From Theocolax elegans (lineage: Eukaryota; Arthropoda; Insecta; Hymenoptera; Cerocephalidae), in the NCBI GenBank assembly GCA_026168455.1, contig CM047425.1:48131678-48195677 (forward strand): a stretch of DNA of 64,000 nucleotides, read 5' to 3'. Numbering within the stretch: position 1 is the stretch's first letter; every line of letters starts with the position of its first letter. Made by a program: the position numbers and the translations under genes. The notes under the pieces were generated by a model. The model was given only the letters and a program-made list of their open reading frames with translations, ran no database searches and was not told the DNA's origin. This document shows, piece after piece, positions 41,219 through 52,623 of this stretch.

Positions 41219-42456
41219 TAATCCCTGTGTATAAATTCTTAATGTAAAAAGTCTTAATTTATTCATTATTATCTGGCCGCCTTATTTATTAACCTCTTAA
41301 AGACGGGGATTTTTACGTTAAAACTTGACTTTTTCTTTACACAATATTTATGCATAAAATGAAAGAATATGTCACACGAAGTGCCAATGTTAAAAATCTA
41401 ATTTGGCGAGTTAGAAATATTTTCCCTCATATTTAAATGCGCTGAATACGAAAAAAACATGAAAAATGTTCGGAAGAGACCTCTGATCTTGAGAATTGGA
41501 TTTCAAGATCAAATTCATTACTTGTACTATTTTAGCTCGAGAATAATGTTTCTACGTTTCTTTATGCATGAGTCCCCTTGCCTCTCACGTTGGGGTGCTT
41601 TATTTGAGTACCATTACCTCACACCTCTAAATATTTGACTTTATGATAATGTATCTTCTGTGTATATTTTTTTAAACATGGTGAAAATGAAACCTTTAAA
41701 ATGCGTTTCACCATACGCAATACTATTTGTTACGTACTCGAAACATCAAAATACGTCGGTATACCAATTTTCAGTTCGAAATACCAAATAAAAAATTTTA
41801 CCTTGAAATTACTATTTTAAGATCACATATGCTTTCTAGAATGATGACACTATGTTTCCTACATTCAACAGATAATGTTACCTCTGAAAATATTGGAAAA
41901 TAATATGATACCAAAATGGTCGATATATCTGAAAAGATCCATCCTTGAAAGGTTAATATGGATTGTTGGTACGTAGGAGATCGTCCAATCTCCGCTACCG
42001 TGACCTGCGAGATCGACACCTCGTCCTTGCGATGACGAAAGGAACATGTTCTTTGAGACCGTTTCCGATTTTAATTAGATATATAACTTATGCGTCGTAT
42101 CAGGACGAGATATCGCGTTACAAATATATAAATATTGTTTTTCGTAAATAAAGAGTTATTGATAGCTTATTTGCTATTGTAACATTCACATTATCAAGTC
42201 CCATTTCTGTTTACTTCTATTAACCAGTTCAATAGTAAATTTTTTTAATACTTAATTTAGAGTCCTTGCAATATTAGCTTTTTATTTTAATTCAGAAAAA
42301 TTCTTCATTATTCGGAATTTATCTCTGTAAATATTGAAAGTATTCTGTAGAATTATTTATATGAGGAATTTTGCATGTTTTAGAATGTAAAATTTATTAT
42401 ATCTATGACTGCATTATGTACTTAGTATCTTATTAATACAATGTTCTTTTCACTAG
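41219..42456. other. Rest of the USP7 intron, no gene
   Basis: AT-rich sequence. A TTAA followed by CCTCTTAAAGACGGGG at 41287 and GGACGAGATATCGCG near 42104 recall the piggyBac-type MITE at 38689, but paired ends could not be established. Confidence 0.45.
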
Positions 42457-42528
42457 GGCGAACCATTTTTAAAAATGAAGGAACGGTTATTTAAACGCTT
42501 AGGTGTTCAAGAAAAGGAGTTTGAAAAG
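42457..42528 (+). CDS. USP7: USP7 exon (24 codons)
   Basis: The exon reads GEPFLKMKERLFKRLGVQEK, then EFEK, matching the stretch of animal USP7 that follows the GIPF..I block (vertebrate LDIQEKEFEK). Acceptor cactag at 42456, donor AAG|GTATTG at 42529; phase 0 at both ends, consistent with the exon at 22457-22961 and the one at 42607. Confidence 0.9.
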
Positions 42529-42606
42529 GTATTGTTATTTTTTACACTAGTTTTTTTATTAATGTAAAAAAATTATGACAGTGTATTAATATTAAATAAT
42601 TTTTAG

Positions 42607-42706
42607 TTCAAATTCGCTGTTGTTACAGCAAATAAAGCCCACTTCATTAACGAATCTCCTGATTATTGCATCGACATAGCAGACTTTAAACCACATCAAA
42701 ATCAGA
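42607..42706 (+). CDS. USP7: USP7 penultimate exon
   Basis: The exon reads FKFAVVTANKAHFINESPDY, then CIDIADFKPHQNQ, matching the FKFAIV...YIN....DF.P block at the end of the last HUBL domain. Acceptor ttttag at 42606, donor AGA|GTAAGT at 42707, phase 1. The expected last exon (PRPWLGLDH region and the C-terminus) was not found downstream in this window; it may lie beyond the right edge or be lost. Confidence 0.9.
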
Positions 42707-43262
42707 GTAAGTTTTCTACTCTTTTGATATTACCATTAATTTAATTAGAGAATTATTTACTAAACTTCATAACTTTTACGAGTATATGTAGCAGATTAAG
42801 ATTATGTAAATATGTAATAAATTAGTGTTACTACTATAATAGTAACAGATTTTGGATAATGGTTACTATATCAGAAAAAATATTCATAACGTATCTCTGA
42901 AATTAAAACCTTTAAATTGTAACAATTTATTTATTATTAACTTTTCCTACTCAACTTCCTATTCATCAAAATTATTAATTACATTGTTTATGCTTTAGAA
43001 CTTTATTTTAATTTTAACAAATATATTTTTTCGACCTCAGGCCACGAAATGAATTTCCAGTGAAATGAATGAAATTCATTTCGTGGTCTGTATAGAGATC
43101 GCGAAATACCAAATCCTTGCCGTAGGCCGCTAAATAAAATGAATATAGATTAGAAGTGAGAGAGCGAGTCTGTCATCCAAAGAAAGATATAAATAATAAA
43201 TAATGTATACCAGAGCGAATGATGACGTCAAAACAAAACAAAATAGATACCTTCTAAATATA
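42707..43262. other. Intergenic or last-intron sequence with a perfect hairpin
   Basis: No gene was seen. At 43042-43086 a 16 bp stem (CCACGAAATGAATTTC / GAAATTCATTTCGTGG) encloses a 13-base loop. Confidence 0.6.
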
Positions 43263-44212
43263 CAGGGTGATCCAGAAACATAGGTAACATATATATATTC
43301 CGGTTCAGGAAATTAATGCGAGGATAATCCCGTCGGAATTTTTAAAAAATATTAATTAGGCGAGGCGTAATTGATTTTTTAAATGGGCAAATCAGAGGCC
43401 GGATTAGAGAAGATTAGTGTGCGGCGTTGCCGCGCGAGACTAATGCAACAGGTGAACGAGCGAAGCGGCCGAGGCGCCTGAACATAGCTGATGCGTATAG
43501 CAGAAACGAAGATCGCGAAAGCGAATGAATCGCAAAATATATTTTACGAGATTGATTGTATGAATCAAATGGATAATCAAGAAAATGATTTTTATTTAAG
43601 TTTAAATTAAACCGCAGACTAATAAATTCATTACTACTATTATTAATCCATTTACTAAATCTATGATATGCGTGCGTTATAAATATGAGACTATTACAGT
43701 TTTTAATCTCATCGTATTTACATTAATTTATTTGAAACCTTTATGACGAATTTTAAGACAATAAAATTTTGAACTGAATTAAGTTTTGGGTACAATATAG
43801 CCAATAAGTACGGTTACCATAAAGATATATCGCTACATATTGGAAATATATTAGTTAATTTTGCAAGTATATTGACAATAATATTGCTAGTGAAATAATT
43901 CCTAGTCCGTGTAAAATGAATTTAGCTCAAGCCTCAATTCTCTGCTTAAAAAACAATACCACCGCGAACACTCTCCGATGCCCGCGCACATCAAATTTTG
44001 TACTTGCGGAGTAAGCCCGCCGCGGACGCTCTCGGACGTTCACACTGCAAGAGCAACCGTGCTCGAAAGAAGTTACTTTGTTAAAATTACAATTCATCCA
44101 CGTTTTCATCCACTTGAGGTAATAAAATATCATGGATTCATCGGTAGTATTGACAATTTGGTAAATGTTACGAAGTTATGGAAGACACGAAACATATTGG
44201 TGAAATATTGAT

Positions 44213-44455
44213 AATACTTTGGCACCATATTGGCAATATATTGACAATACTTTGGCAACATATTGGCAATATATTGACAATACTTTGGCAACATATTGGC
44301 AATATATTGGCAATACTTTGACAACATATTGGCAATATATTGACAATACTTTGGCAACATATTGGCAATATATTGACAATACTTTGGCAACGTATTGGCA
44401 ATATATTGACAATACTTAGGCAACATATTGGCAATATATTGATAATACAAATAAT
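44213..44455. repeat. 33 bp minisatellite, left arm
   Basis: About seven units of aatactttggcaacatattg followed by gcaatatattgac. The unit is divisible by three, so all frames stay open on the minus strand (repeating YCQYIANMLPK). Confidence 0.85.
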
Positions 44456-45002
44456 AAATACTTAACGAAATACACTTTAAACTGCAAGATTTAAGCCAGA
44501 CTTTAAGCCATACTATCACAAACACTTTCAGACATACATACAGCCATACAATTACCCATTCTAAAATATCAACTTTTCATTCCTTGTAAATACCCTCTGT
44601 ATTGGTTGGTACGACAGGCCAACTTAAGAAAAATCAACAAAGAACAGATATTTTAGATAAGAAAATAACATGAAAATATCTATTACTACCCTCCTGTATT
44701 TAGGTGGTTGATCAAACTTCTCACACAGGTTTGTGCTACTAATGCAAGAACGAGAAGACGATTTAAAGCAATCAACGAAAGACAAATATTTTAGAATAAC
44801 AAAATAACTCTTTGATTTTTCTTATGTCGGTTTTTATTACCAACCAATACAGAGGGTAGTTACAAGGAATGAAAAGTTGATCTTTTAGTATGGCTAATTG
44901 TATGGCTGTATGTATGTCTGAAAGTGTTTGTGATAGTATGGCTTAAAGTCTGGCTTAAATCTTGCAGTTTAAAGTGTATTTCGTTAAGTATTTATTATTT
45001 GT

Positions 45003-45260
45003 ATTATCAATATATTGCCAATATGTTGCCTAAGTATTGTCAATATATTGCCAATATGTTGCCAAAGTATTGTCAATATATTGCCAATTCAATATATTGC
45101 CAATATGTTGTCAAAGTATTGCCAATATATTGCCAATATGTTGCCAAAGTATTGTCAATATATTGCCAATATGTTGCCAAAGTATTGTCAATATATTGCC
45201 AATATGTTGCCAAAGTATTGTCAATATATTGCCAATATGTTGCCAAAGTATTATCAATAT
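45003..45260. repeat. 33 bp minisatellite, right arm
   Basis: Inverted counterpart of 44213-44455 with a small rearrangement near 45083 (ccaattcaatatattgcc), so the two arms have begun to differ here. Confidence 0.85.
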
Positions 45261-46214
45261 TTCACCAATATGTTTCGTGTCTTCCATAACTTCGTAACAT
45301 TTACCAAATTGTCAATACTACCGATGAATCCATGATATTTTATTACCTCAAGTGGATGAAAACGTGGATGAATTGTAATTTTAACAAAGTAACTTCTTTC
45401 GAGCACGGTTGCTCTTGCAGTGTGAACGTCCGAGAGCGTCCGCGGCGGGCTTACTCCGCAAGTACAAAATTTGATGTGCGCGGGCATCGGAGAGTGTTCG
45501 CGGTGGTATTGTTTTTTAAGCAGAGAATTGAGGCTTGAGCTAAATTCATTTTACACGGACTAGGAATTATTTCACTAGCAATATTATTGTCAATATACTT
45601 GCAAAATTAACTAATATATTTCCAATATGTAGCGATATATCTTTATGGTAACCGTACTTATTGGCTATATTGTACCCAAAACTTAATTCAGTTCAAAATT
45701 TTATTGTCTTAAAATTCGTCATAAAGGTTTCAAATAAATTAATGTAAATACGATGAGATTAAAAACTGTAATAATCTCATATTTATAATGCACGCATATC
45801 ATAGATTTAGTAAATGGATTAATAATAGTAGTAATGAATTTATTAGTCTGCGGTTTAATTTAAACTTAAATAAAAATCATTTTCTTGATTATCCATTTGA
45901 TTCATACAATCAATCTCGTAAAATATATTTTGCGATTCATTCGCTTTCGCGATCTTCGTTTCTGCTATACGCATCAGCTATGTTCAGGCGCCTCGGCCGC
46001 TTCGCTCGTTCACCTGTTGCATTAGTCTCGCGCGGCAACGCCGCACACTAATCTTCTCTAATCCGGCCTCTGATTGGCCCATTTAAAAAATCAATTACGC
46101 CTCGCCTAATTAATATTTTTTAAAAATTCCGACGGGATTATCCTCGCATTAATTTCCTGAACCGGAATATATATATATATATATATGTTACCTATGTTTC
46201 TGGATCACCCTGTA

Positions 46215-47490
46215 TAATCTAAATTTATAATCCTTCTAGCCCCCGTTACCTTAACCCGATTCATTCCTACCCACATATCATTAACTTCCTGTTTTGTCAT
46301 CCGACATCGTACAACATTAGAAGTAAAAAATTTTTTATGTTAACTACAATTTAACGGCCTTTGGGCGAAAAAATAAATAAAAATACTATGATACTATGAA
46401 ATTACCTTATGGTCCTAATCAATTCGCCGAAAAATGCTACACACTGAGGTAACAGATAACAATATAAACCTTGTAAACTAGTTTATGCCAAATTAAGATT
46501 TGTAAGTATTTGCAACAGTTATTCTTACTGGTACCAATCAATAAATACGATTGAGTAGTAACTAGTTTACTATCGTTGGTTTCCAATTCTGTGTACATTA
46601 AAACATTGTTTAAACAATGTTAATTATGAAACGCATTCAATAATCTATGATGTATGTTTGCATACCGATACAAGGATTGTATACCAAAAAATTACAACCT
46701 AGACCTAATTATGCGGCGTGGGCTCATTAGCTAATCTGCGACGCAGATAAAAAGTCTCATATCGTCAATTAGATACGCTGTGAAGAAGATTTTTTTTCTG
46801 ATGAGCGCTGCGTTACACACGACCGATGGTCTGCGAGTACTGCCAGGTTACGGGGGTCCCAAATTCAATTTTATGACTGAATTATCGACCTGCCGTCGAT
46901 ATAGTAGGTTTCATTATCAGTATAATGTTGGTAGATGGCGTAATTATACTAACATTGTGATTTAATTTTGTGTTAATTTTTTTTCTGTAACTTTAAAAAT
47001 GCCTTCTTAGCGTGTAAAATATCTATAAACAGAAATTGTGTACTTAAATTTTTTATGAATTCAGTTACGTACTGAAATATTTTTAATACCTTAATCCGAT
47101 AAATTCAGGATTGTTTACTCATAATAGAGTTGCCGGCAACCCGGCAGACAGTACTGCACTTGTATAGTTAGTAGTCATTGATATTTTTACTTACTATGGA
47201 GTAATAACAATTTTAATAAATTGTTGAATTTTTATAACAATACGAATCGGAAGCTATAATCTATATACCAACTCTAAAAATTTAGTATACAATAAAAATT
47301 TCCGTGTATTTATTTGCACATTTGAATTAGAAAATTGCTTTTTTTCTGTACAAACTTATTATTAAAAAAAATCCTGTGCAATTTACAATTGCAATTACCT
47401 GCTGATATGAACTGAGAGGTTAGGGGAGCACTAACCTTTCCACCGGTAATATAACTATATAAATCACTGTAAGCTTCTACGGCTAATTAA
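46215..47490. other. No gene recognised
   Basis: AT-rich sequence with only short frames that have no family signal, including one at 46780-46965. Confidence 0.45.
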
Positions 47491-47495
47491 CTTAC

Positions 47496-47740
47496 CTGTA
47501 AATAGCCCCCGGAACTTCACGTTAATCCTATAGCGAGCCAGCGTCGAAGAAAAAGCACCACGTCATCAGCAACACAATGATGAACCCGTTGACAGCTCGG
47601 CAAGAAGCGCGATCGGATACGTATACCGACAGCCAAACGCACGGGCGAACGCTCGCATCATATCGATACCAGCGCAATGCGCATGCGCGCACGGACGAGG
47701 CGAGCCGAGTTCCGACGGAGATGAGACCTCCGTGGACTTC
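47496..47740 (-). promoter_or_regulatory. CpG-rich promoter and 5' UTR exon
   Basis: A GC/CpG-rich island in AT-rich DNA. It carries TATCGATA (DRE, the DREF site of insect housekeeping promoters) at about 47661 and TGCGCATGCGCG (NRF1/ewg consensus) at about 47678. On the minus strand the segment ends at a strong donor, TACAG|GTAAGT, at 47495. It is best read as the first, probably non-coding, exon of a minus-strand gene. The downstream exons were not identified. Confidence 0.55.
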
Positions 47741-48619
47741 GTTTAGAAATGTTTGAATATTATTAGTTAAAACTGAAATAATTGTCTATTTATATCACTT
47801 CCTAATAATCGAAATAGCAATTTTTTTATTTTTCTACAAAATAATGACTTGCTCTAATCGAGCAGCAAAAGCGACTTCGCGGTGTGCGAACGCTGGCAAT
47901 CGACATCGCGGACGGACCATCAACTTCCCACTTTCGAATCTCTCATTCGAGATTGGGTATTTTGGTTGATCCTTGAGAACTAACATAGAAATGTTATTTA
48001 ATTTTTTAAATGTCTATGTTACTTAAATAAATCTAGTAACCTCAATGAGTAATTATCTGTCTTTTTGTAATAAAATAGCGCGTGATTCGAGGAGCTAAAG
48101 CGACTTTGTGGTGCGTCAGACTTTAGTATCATTCTACCGCTAGCGCCACCAAACGGAAATTTATGGCGTAAGATTTTATTTTGTTATTGTCCCGGTATTA
48201 AAATCTACTATTTTTTTTAATTAACATAATATATTTAGGAGTTGACTTCCCTCCGTATATGAATAAGTTAACTATATATAAAGTTTGAGGCAAAAATATT
48301 ATCTCGTTTTTATGTAATCCCGTACCAAAAATGTGTAACGGGCGAAGCATACTCAGAATTTTTGGTAAGGGTTTAATCATAATCGTGATAATATTTCTGT
48401 CCCAAATTTTGTACACACCTAAATACTCCATATACGAAGGGCAATGAACTCTTATTTCTACACATAATATTGTAATTGTTCGATTATAATCGATAATTTG
48501 ATTTACTCAGTCGATAAGGTAAGGAGGATAAAAATTATGCTCGTGAGGAGCCCTCCGCAATCGATGAGCACCCTGAAAGAGGTATACATTGTCTAAAACT
48601 ATGAATAAACTGTATCTTA
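47741..48619. other. No gene recognised
   Basis: AT-rich. Two words of the type agcgacttcg/agcgacttt and a GC patch near 47860-47920 follow the promoter. No ORF with a family signal was seen. Confidence 0.45.
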
Positions 48620-49100
48620 AAAGCAATATGAATTTTAATTGGTATATTCGAGCTAGTTTGTGTTGCTCAATATGCACGAGCGATTTAGAGTCAAAATTTA
48701 AAATAGAATGCTAATGTTGAAATTTGATAAGCAAGAAGGGGGGATGTCTAAAGTAAATATCGAGAAATAAAGACTTCAAGGTACAACGTGCGTGGAATCG
48801 TCGGGTTCCCGGTAGCCAAGTGGTAAGGCAACTGCCTGGTAAGCAGGAGACCGTCGGTTCGATCCCGACCTGTGGACGTTGATTTTTTTCTTTTTCGATC
48901 ATTTCTTAATTAATTTTCTAATACCTCTGGCAACATTTAAAACTTAGCGATATGCAAGTAAGTTGCTAATAAAGAGGGTTTTGTGCAATATTTGAAAAAA
49001 TATTGAGCAACACAAATTAGCTCGTAAATACCGATTAAAATTCATATAATACTTTATAATAAATACATGCACGAGCGATTTAGAGTCAAAATTTAAAATA
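48620..49100. repeat. Inverted-repeat unit enclosing a tRNA-like gene
   Basis: The sequence gaattttaattggtatattc..tttgtgttgctcaat (48629-48672) is inverted at 49003-49048. The word tgcacgagcgatttagagtc, followed by aaaatttaaaat, is repeated directly at 48674 and 49068. The tRNA-like sequence lies between. Confidence 0.65.
48806..48876 (+). tRNA. tRNA-like gene, anticodon GGT by position (Thr)
   Basis: D arm GCC-AAGTGGTAA-GGC, anticodon loop CTGGTAA on a CTGC/GCAG stem and T arm GTCGG-TTCGATC-CCGAC are all present. The boxes TAGCCAAGTGG and GGTTCGATCCC fit Pol III promoter consensus. The acceptor stem pairs with one mismatch and two wobbles, and a T7 run follows at about 48884. A GGT anticodon is unusual for a nuclear tRNA-Thr of animals, so a pseudo-tRNA or SINE head is at least as likely as a working gene. 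Confidence 0.5.
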
Positions 49101-49686
49101 ATATAATTTGTTTAAAAATTTAAGAAATGTTTTCAATTTGTATAAAACAAATTATTAGTTGTTAAAATTGAATATCTTTTTTTTAATTTTAACCCAGGCT
49201 AGTCCCCTCTTAAATCGATGCCTCGGATGAAAGCACAACTCAGATTTTTCCATTTAAAATAACATTACAAAATCTGAGTTGTGCTTTGCTTCGTATAAAG
49301 CGTCAATATAATGTTAATGAAAAAAAATAGTTTTCCATGAGTTCTATAAGCAAGAAATAAAAAATTTTTCTAAAAGATCTCATAAGCTAGAAATACAAAA
49401 AACTAATTTCCCATAAGATCCTATAATTGACTATGCAAATAATTAATTTCTCTTTAGACCCCAAAAACTGCAAATAAAATAACTATAACTAATAAATCTG
49501 TAAAGATTTAATGCTTATAATAACAAAAAAAAACAAGTATTAAAAAAAAAGAAATCCGGAATGAAATCTAAATGACTTTAAAACAAGATCTCAGTATATA
49601 TTTTAAGATTATCTGTCGCTCAAACTTGGAGGTCACAAATAGTTTTGGTTGCAAATTACCATATTTTAACACATAGCTTTAAACAT
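49101..49686. other. AT-rich spacer with one perfect hairpin
   Basis: At 49230-49248 and 49269-49287 a 19 bp perfect inverted repeat (AAAGCACAACTCAGATTTT and its inverse) encloses a 20-base loop. Otherwise low-complexity sequence. Confidence 0.6.
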
Positions 49687-50300
49687 TGTCACGCCGCATT
49701 GGGGATCAGGGTGTGGGACTTCACAAGTAATTACGCGGGGACTTGTAAAACAAATGATAAGATTTATTAACATAACACTTAATATACAACCGGATTTGGA
49801 CGCTAGTCGCTTGTTACCGCGACGAATAATTAAATAATAAAGCGCGATCGGTTAGCGTAGCGAAGGGGAGAAAGGGGAGATGCGGGAGAGAGCCAAGAGC
49901 ACTAAGATGGCGGAAAGGAAATACCCGTACACGCAAGCGCACCATACGCACCCACATTTTGCAACTGCAACCAACAAGTAATCTCTCTGCACCCTTCGTC
50001 ACTCTCGGGTTTCGCACCTAAGGTATAATTGCGGTTCGAATTCGAAAAGAAACCTGCTTATAAAATATCGCGATCAAGCACGCTCGATCGTAGTTCACGG
50101 ACCTCTGTTCTCTGTCGGCACTCGGCTTGTCTCGTCCGTCCGTGCGATCGGCCGTCTGACTACGATTGCGCATCTCGTCGAGCTATCAAGAAGTCGACTC
50201 AATCGGCTGCTGACGACGTAATGGAACTCCTCCGACGCCGGCGTGCCGTGGAATTGGCTTGGGCTTCCTGGGAATATTTACAAGTAAGTCGTTGAGCCGT
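49687..50300 (-). repeat. Gypsy LTR (3' copy), upper border uncertain
   Basis: TGTCACGCCGCATTGGGG at the low end matches the LTR terminus at 33833, and both continue with a G-rich run after gctagtcgc. Flanking DNA below is unrelated AT-rich sequence. A TATAAAA at 50060 on the plus strand and a donor-like CAA|GTAAGT at 50284 are also present; their meaning is unclear. Confidence 0.5.
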
Positions 50301-51606
50301 AGGAGCCTGCTATTATTTATTTTCTTTATTTATAGTTGGGAAAGTTAGTGTCCCCCTAACCTCTCAACTCTTGTTGACAACTTATTACTTTCCCTATTTA
50401 GTGTCGTAGCTTCTCGTTCCTTGTCATCATTTTTCCTAGTAGTGTGCTTGTTCTTATTTATTAATTTTTTCAGAGGAATTTTGCACGAGGTCTCAATTGA
50501 TGACGGGTTTTTCCAGGATACGTGCTGTTACTCCTGAGGTCTGGCACCTGATACATCTCCCAGAGTATATCCAGCCATCTAAGCACTTGCCCATCGAAGA
50601 AAAACCTGTGGCGTCCTGCTTGATTCCCTCCTGAGCTCCTGAAGGAGTGCTGATGGTGTTCGACCTGGTCAACGAGGTCAATACTCTGGCTACCTCTTCG
50701 TTGGAGTATCCTGGTGCTGAATTGTGGGAAACCGGGGAAGGGATGGGTTTCTTGCGGTATTGTTGGGGTAATTGTGGTGTTTAGGGCTGCTAGGAAAATT
50801 ATAATAGGTATGTGTGTGTACGGTATTCGGGTAGGTAGGTTTGTCAAGGGGGGGAGGGAAGGCTACGCTAATGACTTGTCGTTATTTTATTTTACCTTTG
50901 TGACAGGTGTTAAATCATTTTATCAGAACCTTCCTCAAACTGAAGTTACGCGGAGCCGTAACTTTGGCGGGGGGGTGGGGGGATTCCGCAAAGATAACTA
51001 AAGTAGCTAGCCTATTAGTTGATCTAAAATGATCGGTATCATCTACTTTTCAGTGTATTGTGTAGCTGCTTGGCTGCTCCAATTTTTGTATAGTTTGTAT
51101 AGTGTACGCGCTGCGTGTGTTTCTTATTAACCATTTCTCTATTTATTATAATGTGCTTTACTTACTGGCTGCCCTCACAATTTACTTACTTACTAACCGA
51201 TGAGAGCTTCTAAAATTTTGGCGACCATACGCTCCTTCATCCTTTATGTATCTTTCATCCTATTGTATTTACAATGTGAAGAATAAGTTATTGACATAAC
51301 ATTTTAAATTTATATTTTTTTGTATTTCTTTTATTTAGGTAAAGTGCGTACGTTGCTATTATGATAATAAATGTGAGGGGGTGAATTGAATTTAATCGCG
51401 TCCTACCTTTTTTTTATTAGTTATCCAATTTCCTTTATTTTCCCGGCTTTCCTTTTCTTTTTACATGTCAATTGCATTTAAAGGTGTGGATATAGTATTA
51501 TTGGGTTGGTAAATAATAATGTTGCCTTTTTTTTAACTATATATTTAAATATATATATATATATAAATTAAACTATTTAGTTACAAAGAAAAGTTAAAAA
51601 AAACTA
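50301..51606. other. Unassigned retroelement-like sequence
   Basis: On the plus strand a frame after an acceptor-like tttttcag (50474) reads TPEVWHLIHLPEYIQPSKHL to a stop near 50631. It has some coding character but no family that I recognise. A G-rich tract follows at 50850-50985. The remainder is AT-rich. Confidence 0.4.
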
Positions 51607-52328
51607 TTAATAACTGGTTGGTCCCCGTTTCTTCGCCATTTCCTTCCTCCTGTGAAGGACTTCTCGGTGGTAGTCACCACACCGAGGGCAGGATGCGTTT
51701 AAAACGCCTCGCCATCCGCAGTTCCGGCAGAACATGGCCTTCAGCGGTCCGTTCCACCGCACTTCCAGCAGCCCTGCCGGCACTGCTTCTAGGGAGGTCG
51801 GGGTATTCCTTCTCAGAGCTTCTTTTCCTCTTCTAAGCGGAATCGGTCAGATTTGAGGACTCTGGGCATGGCGAGCAGAGACGGTATTTTCTCTGGCTCT
51901 TCTTGGGGATTGCGGGTGGTCACTATGGGGACGGTGAAGTTGGTCGTGCGTTCGGTGATAGTTTGAGCGGGGGCGGGTGAGTAGTGCGTGCGAGCGGGGG
52001 AATGAAACTTTGGGACGGTGAGTTTTTGGGCGGGAGCGAGGGAAGTTTGAATGGGAACAGGGGAAAGTTTGGGTGGGGCATTTGATTTGGATTCCGGGGA
52101 TTTGGATGAGATTGGTGAGGGATTTTGGATAATGGGGCATTGGTATTGGGGGAAATAAAGGAAGAGGTGCAGGGACGTAGATGTAGGTATATTAGCGTGT
52201 GGCGGGGTTGTATACGGGGTTGGAGATGGTAGCGAGAGGTGGTGCGGGGAAAGGATTTGGGGACATGGCGAGAGGGGGAAAGGATTGTCCTGGTGGCGAC
52301 GTGTGAGGCCATCTGATGATTGGTGCAT
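51607..52328 (-). pseudogene. Proline-rich ORF with a C-terminal zinc motif
   Basis: The ATG at 52328 opens a 171-residue proline/serine/threonine-rich frame to 51813. After a frame change the same strand continues LLEVRWNGPLKAMFCRNCGW and then a second CPRC pair (CX2C...CX2C) to a stop at 51607. It lies downstream of gypsy integrase, where some gypsy elements carry an extra gene, but the zinc motif is more like a nucleocapsid or a zinc ribbon. Function unknown. Confidence 0.5.
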
Positions 52329-52623
52329 TTACTGCCGCCATCTAGGAAATTCCTCCCTTACGTTCTATCTGAGCCATGGCGGCCCGGAATTGAGGGTTGT
52401 CGCACAGGTGGCGACCGCCGTGGGTACGTCCTCGGATACCTGGACATCCTCTTATTGGCATACCTTTATCCTTAATTTAGCCATTGCCTCCGCCAGATCC
52501 TCATTCCCTGGCTTGGGCATTTCCACCGGGCAGGATGCGAATCTTCTGTTCTATTTAAAACATTCCTTACCTTTAGTTTCCATTTACATTCTCTTCTTTT
52601 TTTCGCATTACCTGGATTGCTTC

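Larger units (their letters stand above)
22962..42456 (+). other. USP7: USP7 giant intron (19.5 kb) loaded with transposons
   Basis: The interval lies between matching exon borders of the same phase and contains, in order, a mariner-like pseudogene, a satellite, a gypsy derivative, a hAT MITE, a copia element with a nested piggyBac MITE and an LTR-like hairpin array. Most coding elements are in antisense orientation to USP7. The stretches 22962-23640 and 24121-25329 show no other feature; the latter has a GC-richer patch around 24700-25240 with no recognisable exon. Confidence 0.85.
43263..46212. mobile_element. Mariner-type fold-back element, 2.95 kb palindrome
   Basis: The ends are CAGGGTGATCCAGAAACATA and its exact inverse, with TA on both sides (43261-43262 and 46213-46214), typical of Tc1/mariner insertions. 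The arms are near-perfect inverted copies, about 43263-44612 and 44840-46212, around a spacer of about 230 bases. Each arm carries a minisatellite and a GC-richer patch (gcggcgttgccgcgcgag). Open frames in the arms are paired by symmetry (for example 43978-44211 and 45254-45487). No transposase motif was recognised. Confidence 0.88.

Noticed and set aside
44130..44525. Repeating YCQYIANMLPK protein
   Set aside because: A by-product of a 33 bp minisatellite whose unit length is divisible by three; mirrored in the other arm.
48711..48902. 63-residue minus-strand frame with VGIEPTVSCLPGS
   Set aside because: It is the antisense translation of the tRNA-like sequence.
50029..50295. 88-residue plus-strand frame ending at a splice donor
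   Set aside because: The possible downstream exon at 50474 does not continue the frame, so no gene model could be built; kept only as a note on the LTR.
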